DNA of 64,000 bases, taken from assembly GCA_013151865.1 (NCBI GenBank), contig JAADHN010000167.1:1-64000 (forward strand). Direction: 5' to 3'. The notes under the pieces were generated by a model that was given only the letters and a program-made list of their open reading frames with translations, was not told the DNA's origin and searched no databases. This stretch comes from Kiritimatiellota bacterium. Lineage in GTDB: Bacteria > Verrucomicrobiota > Lentisphaeria > Oligosphaerales > JAADHN01. The position numbers and the translations under genes are program-made. This document shows positions 44,181 through 53,960 of this stretch, piece after piece. How positions within the stretch are numbered: position 1 is the stretch's first letter; the number at the start of each line of letters is the position of its first letter.

Positions 44181-46203
44181 GTGAAGGAACCGGCCGCCGA
44201 CAGATCTACAGGCGGGACCCACAGCAGGGGCGGCCACCGGTTACGGCTGCTCACGGCGGTTGCGATCGGCCTGGTGGGGTCGATCCTGATCTGGGTCGCC
44301 GCGCCATACAACAATTTCGTGATCGGCAGTTCGTACATCACGGACAGCTACCTGCCGATCGCCTCTCTTTTTCTCGGCCTGTTCCTGGTTCTGCTAATCA
44401 ATCCTCTGCTGCGCCGCTTCGCCCCGCGCTTTTCGCTACGGTCTCCGCAACTGGCCGTTGCCTTCGGTATGTTGCTCATGGCCAGTGTATTGCCGGGCCA
44501 GGGCCTGTTGCGGATGCTGCCCTATACCCTGGCACGCATCCCCGCCGACGTCCGGGACAACCGCCGCCTGGCTGAGATGTACGAGAAGATGGATCTCCCT
44601 CCGAGTCTGTTTCCGGACAAGATCGGTTTCGCCCAGGAGACGCCGGTTTCGACGTCGTTCTTGACGGAGCTGCCGCCAGGGCAGTCGATCCCTTGGTCGG
44701 CCTGGCTGCCGCCGCTGGTCAGTTGGGGGACGTTCTTGCTGTTTTATTGGTTGATGCTGATCGGCCTGGCCATGATCGTCCTTCCCCAATGGCGGCACAA
44801 CGAACGGCTGCCGTTCCCATTGCTGGGGCTTGAACAGTCCATGATCGAAACTCCGGAGGCGGGACACTGGTTCAGCCGCATGTTCAGATACAAATCGTTC
44901 TGGATTGCCGCGGGTGCGGTCCTGCTGCTGCATGTATTGGCGGGCTGGAAGCAGTACAACCCGGACGGCGTGCCGGCCATTCCGCTGAACTGGGACCTGA
45001 GCCGCCTGTTCACCGAGGAACCGCTGGTCTATCTCCCAGGCTACATCAAACGGAACCGCATCTATTTCATCTTTGTGGGGATGGCGTTTTTCATGCCCAG
45101 TCGGATCGGCTTTTCCATCTGGTTTTTCGTGGTGGCGTATGCGGCGTACATCGTTATCGGCCGAGCGTACTTCCCGCCTTTTTATTACGACACCATCGGC
45201 GACCATCGGATGGGCGGAATGCTGGCGTTGACCGTGGCCGTGGTGTGGCTGGGGCGAAGCCAGTGGGCGCGCGTGTTGCGCCTGCTGGTGCGTCGTGCTC
45301 ACGGCCCGGAGGACGAGCGGGACCAGCGGGCCGGGTGGATGTTTTTTGCGGGGTGCGCCGGCATGTTTTTCTGGATGGTCTGGATCGGCGTTCAGCCGGG
45401 CTGGGCGCTTTTTTTCGTGGCGTTCGGTTTTATGGTGTCGTTGCTGATCACCCGGATCGTGGCGGAAACCGGCATGCCGTTCATCCGGATCGACTGCGGC
45501 TATCGGATCAGTCTTGTCAAGTTGGTTCCCATGTCCTGGCTCAATCCGGTGTCGCTTTATTTTTCCACGGCGATCGCCATGTTTTTTCCGACGGCGTCGC
45601 GGGTGAGCGCCTGCACCATGGCGGCGCACGCCGTCGGCCTGGACCGGGACGCCTCCCCGAAGCGGCAAGTCCGGTTCGCTTTGGGCTTGGTGGCTCTATT
45701 GCTGGCGGGGTTGGTCATCTGCGGCGCAGTCAACCTTGCCGCCAGTTACCACCACAGCATGACTCTGGACGGCCGAGAACAACCCATCAGCTCGTGGGGA
45801 ACGAATCGGATGGCCAACGCCCACCGGGACTTGATCCAGTGGCAATCCGGACGCTTGAGCCGGCCGGTGTACAACCAAAAAGGGCATATCCTGTTCGGAA
45901 TCGGTCTGGCGAGCGCTCTCGAGTGGGCGTGCCTGGCCATGCCACGCTGGCCGCTGCACCCCATCGGCTTGATCATGGTGAACACGTTCTATGCCAATGA
46001 AGCCTGGGTGAGTGTGTTTTTCGGGTGGCTGGTCAAAGTCCTGCTCCTGCGGTACGGCGGGGCGCCTGTACCGACAAGCTCGCCCCGCCATCATGGGGTT
46101 GATCATGGGCGAGGTCTTTGCGGCGGTCTTCTGGGGGCTGGTTCCGGTGATCCTCGTGCTGATGGGACGTCCGTACGAAGCCGTTCAAATTCAACCGTTT
46201 TGA
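44181..46203 (+). CDS. DUF6785/DUF6784-type polytopic membrane protein, frameshifted near the end
   Basis: From GTG at 44181 (AGGAG ten bases before) a protein of about 670 residues with some 14 helices: LTAVAIGLVGSILIWVAAPY, SLFLGLFLVLLINPLLRR, SPQLAVAFGMLLMASVLPG, WGTFLLFYWLMLIGLAMIV, YFIFVGMAFFMPSRIGFSIW and more. It is related to the proteins at 51787 and 57616 (R-hydrophobic-P-E/Q-L/I-hydrophobic segment, NERLPFP/KERLSFP loop). The C-terminal LLRYGGA is followed in frame by unrelated residues, while the +1 frame continues RLYRQARPAIMGLIMGEVFA and ends at 46203, matching RYGGATAYRKALP in the third paralogue. The break is around 46058-46066 beside a G run. Function unknown; OPT-like transport is a guess. 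Followed 266 bases later by an FtsX giant. Confidence 0.75.
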
Positions 46204-46468
46204 AGCGGAATCCGCGCCGTCGCCCCCGAACGGAGGCGCGCCGGTCATGCCGTGACCGAGGGGAGGCAAGTCTCCCCGAACCGACAAAGCGAGACGACGC
46301 TCTTGCGTTATCGGACAGTTGAAGCAAAGCAGGTATCGGGAACGGAATCGGTCGCGGGCGCCGTCCCGTCGACGAGTTCGAGCCCGAGGGCGAGGTTGGA
46401 AGCGGCCGTTCGATCTTGTTGCCGCCGGACCTGAAGCAACGGAGCTCAGGAGGAGAAGATATCCGATT

Positions 46469-49400
46469 ATGAACAGACGCTGCAAGCCGCCGTCGGGGAA
46501 TAGCCGAGCCGGCACGCCGCTCCGGCGCCCGGTCTGGACCGGGTTCGCGGCTGTTTTCCTCGGGGTTTTCTGTGCTTTGCCGACAGTCATCGGGGCGGGT
46601 GCCGACGCGACCGAGACGGCCGCATTTGCCGCTGCCGTGCGCCGGGACACGGCGTGGTTCGGGGCCCCGGCCACACGCTTGGTCGGGACCAAATTCCACG
46701 ACGCAGTCATGTCCGAGTTATTGGATCGGGTGCGATCCATACCGGGAATCAAGGTATGGTCTCAGGAGTTCTCGTTGGTCGCACCGCAGATCGATGAGGC
46801 CTTTCTCGAGGTACCAGCCGGCAAATTTGCCGGCAAACACCGCGTGTTCCCGGTGTGGCCGGCCTCTGTTCGTTTGCCGTCCACGCCGACCGGCGGAATC
46901 GACGGCAAGCTGGTGTATGTAACGGAAGGTGACTGGAAGGACATCCGGCCACGCAGTCTGCGCGGGCAGATTGCCGTCATGGAGATGACCGGCGACTGGC
47001 GCTGGACAGCGGTTGCCAATGCCGGGGCTCGCGCCATTCTCTTGCTGGGCAGTCCGGGGATCGACTACCGGGACGCCCAGTCACAATTGATCCCCTTGCC
47101 GGTGAATGTCCCGCGCTTCTACCTGCCGGACGGTGCGTTGGCCGCGGCGTTGCGTGCCGACGGAGTTGTTCGGGCCCGGGTTTTCTGCCGGGCCCACTGG
47201 GCCCGAGTCCGGGCACGGAACATCCTTGCGCTGGTTCTCCCCGCCGCGGCGCCGGTCCCCCCACGCCAGGCCTTGGCCGTGGCGGTCCAGTGCGATTCCG
47301 CAGGGGCGATTGTCGAAAAGTCGCCTTCGGCGGACGGGGCCGTCGACGTCGCCTTTCTTCTGAACTTGCTTCGACAGTTTGCCGCGGAGCGCCCGGCGCG
47401 GCCTGTTCTCTTCGCCTTTCTCGACGGCCAGGGCATCAACCAGCTCGGGGCACGGCAGATGCTGGCCGCCCTGGCGATCACGAAAAAGGAAAAGAAGGCA
47501 AATGTCAAAGCGGATGTCGAACTCCTGGCCGACTACCGCCACGACCTGCAATTGGCGGCCGAACTCGGTCGAGAACGCGACCCGCTGGCCGCCCTGTATC
47601 GAGAGAAGTTCCGGGATCTGCACCAGTACGTGAAGGACGAGGTGGCCCGGGAGGTCGTTCAAATCGAAACCGTCATGCACCCCAAGCGATTGAAGCTTTA
47701 CCGTGCCGCCGGGGAGGAGAAAGAACGCCTGCGCCGCGAGGTCGCCGCCCTATCGGACCGTCGTTCCCGATATTTCGGGGCGCAACTGCGTCTATTGACC
47801 AAGGAATCGCTGACGCCCGCCCTGCGCGGACTGGCCCAAAAACTTTGGGATCGAGTGCAGCGGCGGCTTGACCGGCAGGCGAACGAAACCCGGGAGCTTG
47901 TGGCGCGCGAAAAGGAACGCGACACATTGCGGCAAGCCGTCCTTGCCGCACTCGGCCTGCCCCCGGCGCAAGAGCGCCCGATAGAGTTTCTGCTGGGAAT
48001 CGACCTGTCGGATGCCGGAGTGGCCGCCGGCCCGGCTTTGTATTGTCGCTTCTTGTTTACGAACGAATCGCGCAACGCCGCAAGTTTCACCCGCTGGCTG
48101 AACGATGTGACCCGAGACAAAGATGCCCGTCCGATCTTTCCCGAAACACTCCGACGGGCCGTTGATTTGGGACCGCTGGCCGGTCTGGACTCACCCGACT
48201 CGTTCATCTGCGGAGATCCCGCCACGCTGACCGGCAACGCCGAGAGTTTCGGCACGGCGGGCGTGACGTGGGCCACGCTCAACGCGATTCGCACCAAAGC
48301 CGACACTCCGCTGGACACGGTGGAACGTCTCGATTGGTCGCGCCTGGCCCCCCAAATCGAGGCAACGTTTCTGCTGGCACGGCGTTTGGCCGACAGCCCC
48401 GGCTTCAAAGTTACGTCCAAAGTGGTCCCGAAATGGGTCCGGGCCTGGGGCACGATCGTGGACCAGGCCAGCGGCGAACCGATCCCGCGCCTGCCGATGC
48501 CGGACTACTTGGCGGTATTGGTGAACGGGTCGAGCACGGCGGGACGGGGTGGCGTGTACTTCCTGCCTGCCGTGCCGGGCGTACGGCGCCAGGAGTTCCA
48601 TTTCACCCGAGCGGACGGCCGGTTCTACGTGGATGCGATGCCCGGACTGGTGGGAGGCGCTGCCCGCCGGTATTTCGTCCAAGCGTATCTTCTGGCCGAG
48701 GACGGTCGCATCGTGCGGGCTGTGGACATGAAAAAAGCCGGCAAAGGTGTGAGCCTGAACATCGATACCAGGACCCATGACCCCACGCCGTTGCGCGCCG
48801 TAATGTTCACATGCCAGTCCCTGCAGGGCTTCGATTTCTTCGATCCGCGCTTCCTGCTGCCCCTGCCCATGGCGTCACTCTTGGACGCGCGACGGGGCGG
48901 AGAGCCGCGGCGGGTGAACTTTTCGCTGTCCAACGGTATGCTGTCCGCCATGCTCGAGCCCGAAACGCGCTGGGAACTGATCCTGCGGGCCGGAGTGACC
49001 CGGAATCGACTCGCCCTGGTCAACATGGCGCCGCCGTCCGAATGGAAAGGGCTGAGCACTCGGCAGGCCATGCGCGGTTTTGAAGTGGGGAAACCGTTGC
49101 CGGCCCACCCGCTGTATCTGGCGGCCCGGGATTTCTACCGATTGGACACGCGACGAATCGAAGACTATCGACGGGCCGGGATATCGAGTCGGGCCATCGG
49201 CAAAATCCGCGAGCGGACGAAACGCCTGTTGACCGAAGCCGAGGCGGCCGTCGAGGCCGATGACGGTTCGGGCCTGTACCGAGCCGCCGGCGGGGCCGTC
49301 GCCAACGAGATTCGTGCCTACCAGGCAGTGCGGGACATGGCCAACGACGTAATCCGTGGGGCCATTTTTCTCCTTCTCGCTCTGGCCCCGTTCGCTTTTG

Positions 49401-51436
49401 CCATGGAACGCTTGATTTTTGCGTCGCCCCACGTCTATCGGCAAATCGCCGGCACGGTCGGCATTTTCAGCGTGATGACGCTTATCCTGTGGAGCTTTCA
49501 TCCCGCGTTCCGAATCACCAACCAGCCACTGATGATCATCATGGCATTCGGCATCATCCTGATGAGCCTGCTGGTGATCTCGGTTGTCTTCAGCCGGTTC
49601 GAAGCCGGGCTTGACGAGTTGCGCAGCGGGCGAGCCGAGGCCAGCGGGGCGCGAACCTCGCGGTTCGGCGTGGTCAGTACGGCCATTCGCCTCGGGATCG
49701 CCAATATGCGGAAGCGCAAGTTGCGCACGGCCCTGACCGGTATCACCATCATGTTGATCACGTTCGCCCTGCTCTGCTTCACCTCGACCAGTCGGTACGT
49801 GGGAACCAGAGAATACCGGATCGATGCCAACGCGCCGTATGCCGGGGTCTTGGTCCGACAACCGTCGAGCCGCGCCATGCCGGGCCTCGCCGCCACATAC
49901 CTGAAAGAAGTGGCCGGTCGCGAGCGTGTTGTGCGGCGTTACTGGTGGTGCAACCCGTGGAACCCCCAGTGGCGTCTGCACCTGGCCAACCCGAAAACGG
50001 GTAAACAGGTCTCGCTGCACGCTGCATTGGGCTTGGACGGCGCCGAGGGCGACCTCACGAATGTGCGCCGCTTCTGCCCCAAATGGGACGAATTCTCCAC
50101 GCGCTCGGACGGCTGTTACCTCTCGAAGGAAACCGCGCGGGAATTGGGTGTCGAACCGGGCGAAACGGTTGTGATCGCCGGTCGGGCCATGCGCTTGATC
50201 GGGACGTACGACGCCGCAGCCATGGACCGCGGCCTCAGAGGACTCGACGGCCAATCGCTGCTGCCCATGGATTACTCCGCAGTCGGCGACGAACAACGGC
50301 GCCTGCTGGCCCGCGGCGACCTCGAACTGATGGCGATCGAAATGGAGTCCGGGGCCGGCCTCGAACCGGACCAGGAAGTCCCGCGCCTCTCGGGCGCCTC
50401 TGTCGTAATCGTCCCGGCCGACATGCTCGAGGGGTTGAACGGCAGTTCGTTGCGCAGCCTGGCGGTCAAGACCAAGTCAGGAGAAGCGGCACGTGTTTTG
50501 GTCGAAGAATTGACCCGTCGTTTGGCCTTCCCGATCTACTACGGATCGCCGGAGTCCGGAGTGCGCGTGGTGGCCACGACACCCCTGTTGCCCAAAGCTC
50601 CGAAGAGTCTTCTGATCCCCTTGGTCATCGCCGGATTCATCATCTTCAACACTATGCTCAGCTCGATCGCCGAACGCCGCCGCGAGATCTATATCTACAC
50701 AAGCATCGGTTTGGCGCCTCTGCACGTCGGCTTCCTGTTTCTTGCGGAGGCCGTGACGTACGGCCTCATGGGCTCGATCTTCGGGTATATCATCGGCCAG
50801 GCCCTGGCCACGGTCTTCAGCAAGCTGGGATGGATGGGGGGCATCACCCTCAACTATTCCGGGACCCAGACCATTGCGGTCATGGTCATGGTACTGGCGG
50901 TCGTGGTTCTGTCTTCGCTGGTTCCGGCGTACTTGGCCGGCAAGCTCGCAGCCCCCAGTAACGAAATGAACTGGCGTGTTCCGGAAGCAGTGGACGATGT
51001 CATCCGCGACAACCTCCCCTTCACCGCCAACCGGCGGGTGGCCAACGGCGTAATGACCTTCATCCTCGACTATCTCGATGCTCACCGAGAGGGCAGTATC
51101 GGCAACTTCAGTACGGACGACTTGCGTGCCTTCCGGACCCGGATCGACGGCCGAGAATTCATGGGGATCGAAGGGACGGTATGGCTCGCACCCTATGATT
51201 TAGGCGTGCGCCAGCGTGTGCGGATCACTTTTGCACCCGCGGATATTGAGGACATCCTCTGTATCGGGATCGAGCTGAAACGCGAATCCGGCCAGCCCGG
51301 GAGTTGGCACAAGTTGAACCGGGTATTCCTGGGGGACTTGCGACGACAGCTTCTGGGATGGCGCAAGCTCAAACCGGAGCGCATCCTGGCCTACATCGCC
51401 GAGTCCCGCGGACGGCTTGCCGAAGTCCCGGCCTGA
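46469..51436 (+). CDS. Giant FtsX-type permease with degenerate M28 peptidase ectodomain (1)
   Basis: A 1655-residue protein; ATG at 46469 with AGGAGGAGAAG upstream. N-terminal signal or anchor (23-45), PA-like insert, then about 270-335 an M28-type alpha/beta pattern whose metal site is lost: AVQCDS for AHxDS, PSADGAVDV for GADDN, FLDGQG for FxxxEE. A long coiled-coil (about 335-480) and beta modules follow. Three helices at about 960-1060 (AIFLLLALAPFAFAMERLI, TLILWSFHPAF, IIMAFGIILMSLLVISVVF) precede a classical FtsX unit: GIANMRKRKLRTALTGITIM, a periplasmic loop, and LLIPLVIAGFIIFNTMLSS with AERRREIYIYTSIGLAP. No ATPase gene is adjacent. Paralogue of the gene at 59908; both follow a DUF6785-like gene. 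Confidence 0.8.
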   Translation: MNRRCKPPSGNSRAGTPLRRPVWTGFAAVFLGVFCALPTVIGAGADATETAAFAAAVRRDTAWFGAPATRLVGTKFHDAVMSELLDRVRSIPGIKVWSQEFSLVAPQIDEAFLEVPAGKFAGKHRVFPVWPASVRLPSTPTGGIDGKLVYVTEGDWKDIRPRSLRGQIAVMEMTGDWRWTAVANAGARAILLLGSPGIDYRDAQSQLIPLPVNVPRFYLPDGALAAALRADGVVRARVFCRAHWARVRARNILALVLPAAAPVPPRQALAVAVQCDSAGAIVEKSPSADGAVDVAFLLNLLRQFAAERPARPVLFAFLDGQGINQLGARQMLAALAITKKEKKANVKADVELLADYRHDLQLAAELGRERDPLAALYREKFRDLHQYVKDEVAREVVQIETVMHPKRLKLYRAAGEEKERLRREVAALSDRRSRYFGAQLRLLTKESLTPALRGLAQKLWDRVQRRLDRQANETRELVAREKERDTLRQAVLAALGLPPAQERPIEFLLGIDLSDAGVAAGPALYCRFLFTNESRNAASFTRWLNDVTRDKDARPIFPETLRRAVDLGPLAGLDSPDSFICGDPATLTGNAESFGTAGVTWATLNAIRTKADTPLDTVERLDWSRLAPQIEATFLLARRLADSPGFKVTSKVVPKWVRAWGTIVDQASGEPIPRLPMPDYLAVLVNGSSTAGRGGVYFLPAVPGVRRQEFHFTRADGRFYVDAMPGLVGGAARRYFVQAYLLAEDGRIVRAVDMKKAGKGVSLNIDTRTHDPTPLRAVMFTCQSLQGFDFFDPRFLLPLPMASLLDARRGGEPRRVNFSLSNGMLSAMLEPETRWELILRAGVTRNRLALVNMAPPSEWKGLSTRQAMRGFEVGKPLPAHPLYLAARDFYRLDTRRIEDYRRAGISSRAIGKIRERTKRLLTEAEAAVEADDGSGLYRAAGGAVANEIRAYQAVRDMANDVIRGAIFLLLALAPFAFAMERLIFASPHVYRQIAGTVGIFSVMTLILWSFHPAFRITNQPLMIIMAFGIILMSLLVISVVFSRFEAGLDELRSGRAEASGARTSRFGVVSTAIRLGIANMRKRKLRTALTGITIMLITFALLCFTSTSRYVGTREYRIDANAPYAGVLVRQPSSRAMPGLAATYLKEVAGRERVVRRYWWCNPWNPQWRLHLANPKTGKQVSLHAALGLDGAEGDLTNVRRFCPKWDEFSTRSDGCYLSKETARELGVEPGETVVIAGRAMRLIGTYDAAAMDRGLRGLDGQSLLPMDYSAVGDEQRRLLARGDLELMAIEMESGAGLEPDQEVPRLSGASVVIVPADMLEGLNGSSLRSLAVKTKSGEAARVLVEELTRRLAFPIYYGSPESGVRVVATTPLLPKAPKSLLIPLVIAGFIIFNTMLSSIAERRREIYIYTSIGLAPLHVGFLFLAEAVTYGLMGSIFGYIIGQALATVFSKLGWMGGITLNYSGTQTIAVMVMVLAVVVLSSLVPAYLAGKLAAPSNEMNWRVPEAVDDVIRDNLPFTANRRVANGVMTFILDYLDAHREGSIGNFSTDDLRAFRTRIDGREFMGIEGTVWLAPYDLGVRQRVRITFAPADIEDILCIGIELKRESGQPGSWHKLNRVFLGDLRRQLLGWRKLKPERILAYIAESRGRLAEVPA

Positions 51437-51786
51437 GTGCGGCACCTCCCGGAGAAAGGATGCAGCGAGATTGCCGCCGCCGCGCAACCGGCGGGAACGC
51501 GACGTGAGTACCCGCCGGTGCGCTGCACACAGACTGGTTCCGCACCCGTTGCAGGCCGGGACGATTCGTCCGCTTCGGTACGGCAGAATGCCCGACCGAT
51601 GAATGCCGAGAAGGGAATCGAACAGCCCCCGGGGTGAGACGGACGGCTGAGAAACGGTTGCCTGCGTCACCTCGTTAATGACGCCAAGAAACGCACGGGA
51701 GCGTTGCCCTCTCCGGCGGGCCTCCGAACCGGAGCGTTGCCGCACAGGCAGCGCGACATCGTCTCGTAACAAGGTCGAACACCGCC
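51437..51786. other. Gap after the FtsX giant, no gene seen
   Basis: 350 bases with no coding frame of value. Near 51690-51755 the direct repeat GGAGCGTTGCC occurs twice around CTCCGGCGGGCCTCCGAACC, a small stem. No promoter stands out; the next start has only a weak AAGG. Confidence 0.35.
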
Positions 51787-53781
51787 ATGCGAGAAGACCA
51801 AGAATTCAAAGAATTCCGGAACCTGATGACGCGGCCGTCCGAGTTCGAGGACGGTTTCGGCTGGCGAACCGTGCTGATGGCACTGTTCGTCGGTTTTCTC
51901 ATGACCCCGGCCCAGCTTTACATGCAGCTCGTGGCAGGGATCGAGATCGGGGGCGCGGCGCAATGGGTGACGGTGATCTTGTACGTCGAGGTGGCCCGCC
52001 GGGCCTTCACGCGCCTGAAGCGACCGGAGATTTTCGTCCTTTTTTACATGTGCGGCGCGGTGATCCATTCGGGCGGCCAAGGCCTGCTGTGGCGGCAGTT
52101 CCTGGTCCAGAGCGAAGAGATCCGCAAAATGGGCATTACCGAATTCATCCCGAGTTGGTACGCCCCGAGTGACCCGGCGGTACTTGCCCAGCGCAATTTC
52201 TTCATGAAGGCTTGGCTCGTGCCGATCCTGCTGGTCATCGCCATGCGCTTCATTTCGCGTTTGGACAGTTTCGGTTTGGGTTACATCCTGTTCCGCATCA
52301 CCGCCGACGTCGAGGAACTGCCTTTCCCCATGGCGCCGGTCGGGGCCATGGGAATGACGGCCCTGGCCGACGCTTCGAACCAGCGGGACACTTGGCGCTG
52401 GCGTACGTTCAGCATGGGGGCCGTGGCCGGAATCGCTTTCGGTTTCATTTACCTGGCGATCCCCAGCATCACCAGCGCAATATTCTCGGAGGGATTACGC
52501 ATCTTACCCCTGCCGTTTGTGGACCTCACCTCCTACACGGAGAAGTTCCTGCCGGCCATGCCCATGATGATCAGCTTCGACCTGACATTCGTGGTCACCG
52601 GCATGGTCCTACCGTACTGGGCCATGGTGGGCGGGGTCATCGGCCTGGTTTTCACCATGGTGGTCAATCCGGTACTGTACCAGACCGGGGTCTTGAACGG
52701 CTGGGAAAGGGGCATCGGCGCAATTCAAACGATTCAGTCCAACACCATGGATTTTTATTTCAGTTTCAGCCTCGGCCTCAGTTTGGCTGTGGCGGCCATC
52801 GGTTTCGTCCATGTCTCCGGCAGCTTTCGCAAGAAGAATCGCGAAATGGACGAAGCCGGACGGCCGGCCATCGAGTGGCGCAAGTTGTTCACTCCGCCGG
52901 CCAACCGCGGCGACATCCCGCTCTGGTTGGCCTTCGGCATCTACCTGTTCTCCACATGCAGCTACATCGCCCTCGGCTACTGGCTGGTGAACTTTGCCTC
53001 CGGGCCGCTGCACGGGTCGAAGTTCCCGCTGTGGCTGTTGGTATTCTACGGCTTCGTTTACACGCCGATCCTGAGCTACGTGTCCGCCCGAATGGAAGGG
53101 ATCGTGGGACAACAGGTGCGCATCCCCTTTGTCCGAGAAGCCAGCTTCATCCTGTCCGGCTACAAAGGCGCCGCCATCTGGTTTGCCCCCATTCCCCTCC
53201 ACGACTACGCCAGGCAGACCCGGTTCTTTCGGACCACGGAACTGACCGGGACCCGATTCACGTCCCTGATCAAGACCGAGATCCTGATCTTCCCCATCAT
53301 GCTCGTCGGAGCACTCCTTTTCAGTCAATTCATCTGGAGTATCGACAATGTGCCCAGCGAGATGTTTCCGTATGCAAACCAGTTTTGGGAACTGAACGCT
53401 TATCGACAGGGACTGATCTTTTCCGCCACCCTGCCCGGCGAGGCCATGAGCCCGTTCCGGGAAGCGTTCAAGCCGGAATACCTGGGAATCGGTTTCGGCT
53501 TGGCGTTGGCGGTCTACGCGGCACTCAGTCATTTCGGGCTGCCCATTTTCCTGGTTTACGGGGTGGTGCGCGGCCTGGATCAGTCGGTGCCGCATGGGAT
53601 CGTGCCCATGTTTCTCGGGGCCCTGCTCGGGCGGTACGGCTGTCGGAAATGGTTCGGAAAAAACTGGCCGCAATACCGCATTGTTTTCGCCGCGGGTTTT
53701 TCCGCCGGGGTCGGCCTGATAACCATGCTCAGTCTCGGGTTCGTGTTCATGAGCAAGAGCGTGATCAAGCTCGCGCTGTAA
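51787..53781 (+). CDS. DUF6785/OPT-like polytopic membrane protein
   Basis: A 664-residue membrane protein with about 15 helices. Start at ATG 51787 has only AAGG as ribosome site. Segments: GWRTVLMALFVGFLMTPAQL, RLKRPEIFVLFYMCGAVIHSG, PILLVIAMRFISRLDSFGLG, VEELPFPMAPVGAMG (the loop corresponding to ERLPFP in its paralogues), FDLTFVVTGMVLPYWAMVGG, LWLLVFYGFVYTPILSYVSARMEGIVGQ, and a C-terminal VYGVVRGLDQSVPHGIVPMF. The VEELPFPMAP and YISARMEGIVG-type phrases also occur in proteins annotated as oligopeptide (OPT) transporters, so peptide or siderophore transport is possible. Next on the strand are a Gfo/Idh dehydrogenase and a fucosidase, which would instead suit a sugar-related role. Confidence 0.75.
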   Translation: MREDQEFKEFRNLMTRPSEFEDGFGWRTVLMALFVGFLMTPAQLYMQLVAGIEIGGAAQWVTVILYVEVARRAFTRLKRPEIFVLFYMCGAVIHSGGQGLLWRQFLVQSEEIRKMGITEFIPSWYAPSDPAVLAQRNFFMKAWLVPILLVIAMRFISRLDSFGLGYILFRITADVEELPFPMAPVGAMGMTALADASNQRDTWRWRTFSMGAVAGIAFGFIYLAIPSITSAIFSEGLRILPLPFVDLTSYTEKFLPAMPMMISFDLTFVVTGMVLPYWAMVGGVIGLVFTMVVNPVLYQTGVLNGWERGIGAIQTIQSNTMDFYFSFSLGLSLAVAAIGFVHVSGSFRKKNREMDEAGRPAIEWRKLFTPPANRGDIPLWLAFGIYLFSTCSYIALGYWLVNFASGPLHGSKFPLWLLVFYGFVYTPILSYVSARMEGIVGQQVRIPFVREASFILSGYKGAAIWFAPIPLHDYARQTRFFRTTELTGTRFTSLIKTEILIFPIMLVGALLFSQFIWSIDNVPSEMFPYANQFWELNAYRQGLIFSATLPGEAMSPFREAFKPEYLGIGFGLALAVYAALSHFGLPIFLVYGVVRGLDQSVPHGIVPMFLGALLGRYGCRKWFGKNWPQYRIVFAAGFSAGVGLITMLSLGFVFMSKSVIKLAL

Positions 53782-53960
53782 TTCGAGTCCGGCCATTTCG
53801 AGACGCGGGCCGGCCTGAAGCGGCGTGCGGCCGGCAGGTGCTTTGCGGGACCGGCCCCGGCTTTCCCGAAAAGAGTTCGCCGAGAAGAACGTTCTCTCTC
53901 CAGGCAGGTTTGCATTCTGGCCACAACGAGTCACCCCGAAGACCTCAGGAGGTTTCTTTC

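Noticed and set aside
46370-46445. tRNA-like T-loop (GAGTTCGAGCCCG)
   Set aside because: Flanking bases do not form a T stem or acceptor stem, and no anticodon arm is at the right distance.
47278-47480. Active M28 aminopeptidase
   Set aside because: The fold pattern is there but metal-binding residues are not, so I did not call it a peptidase.
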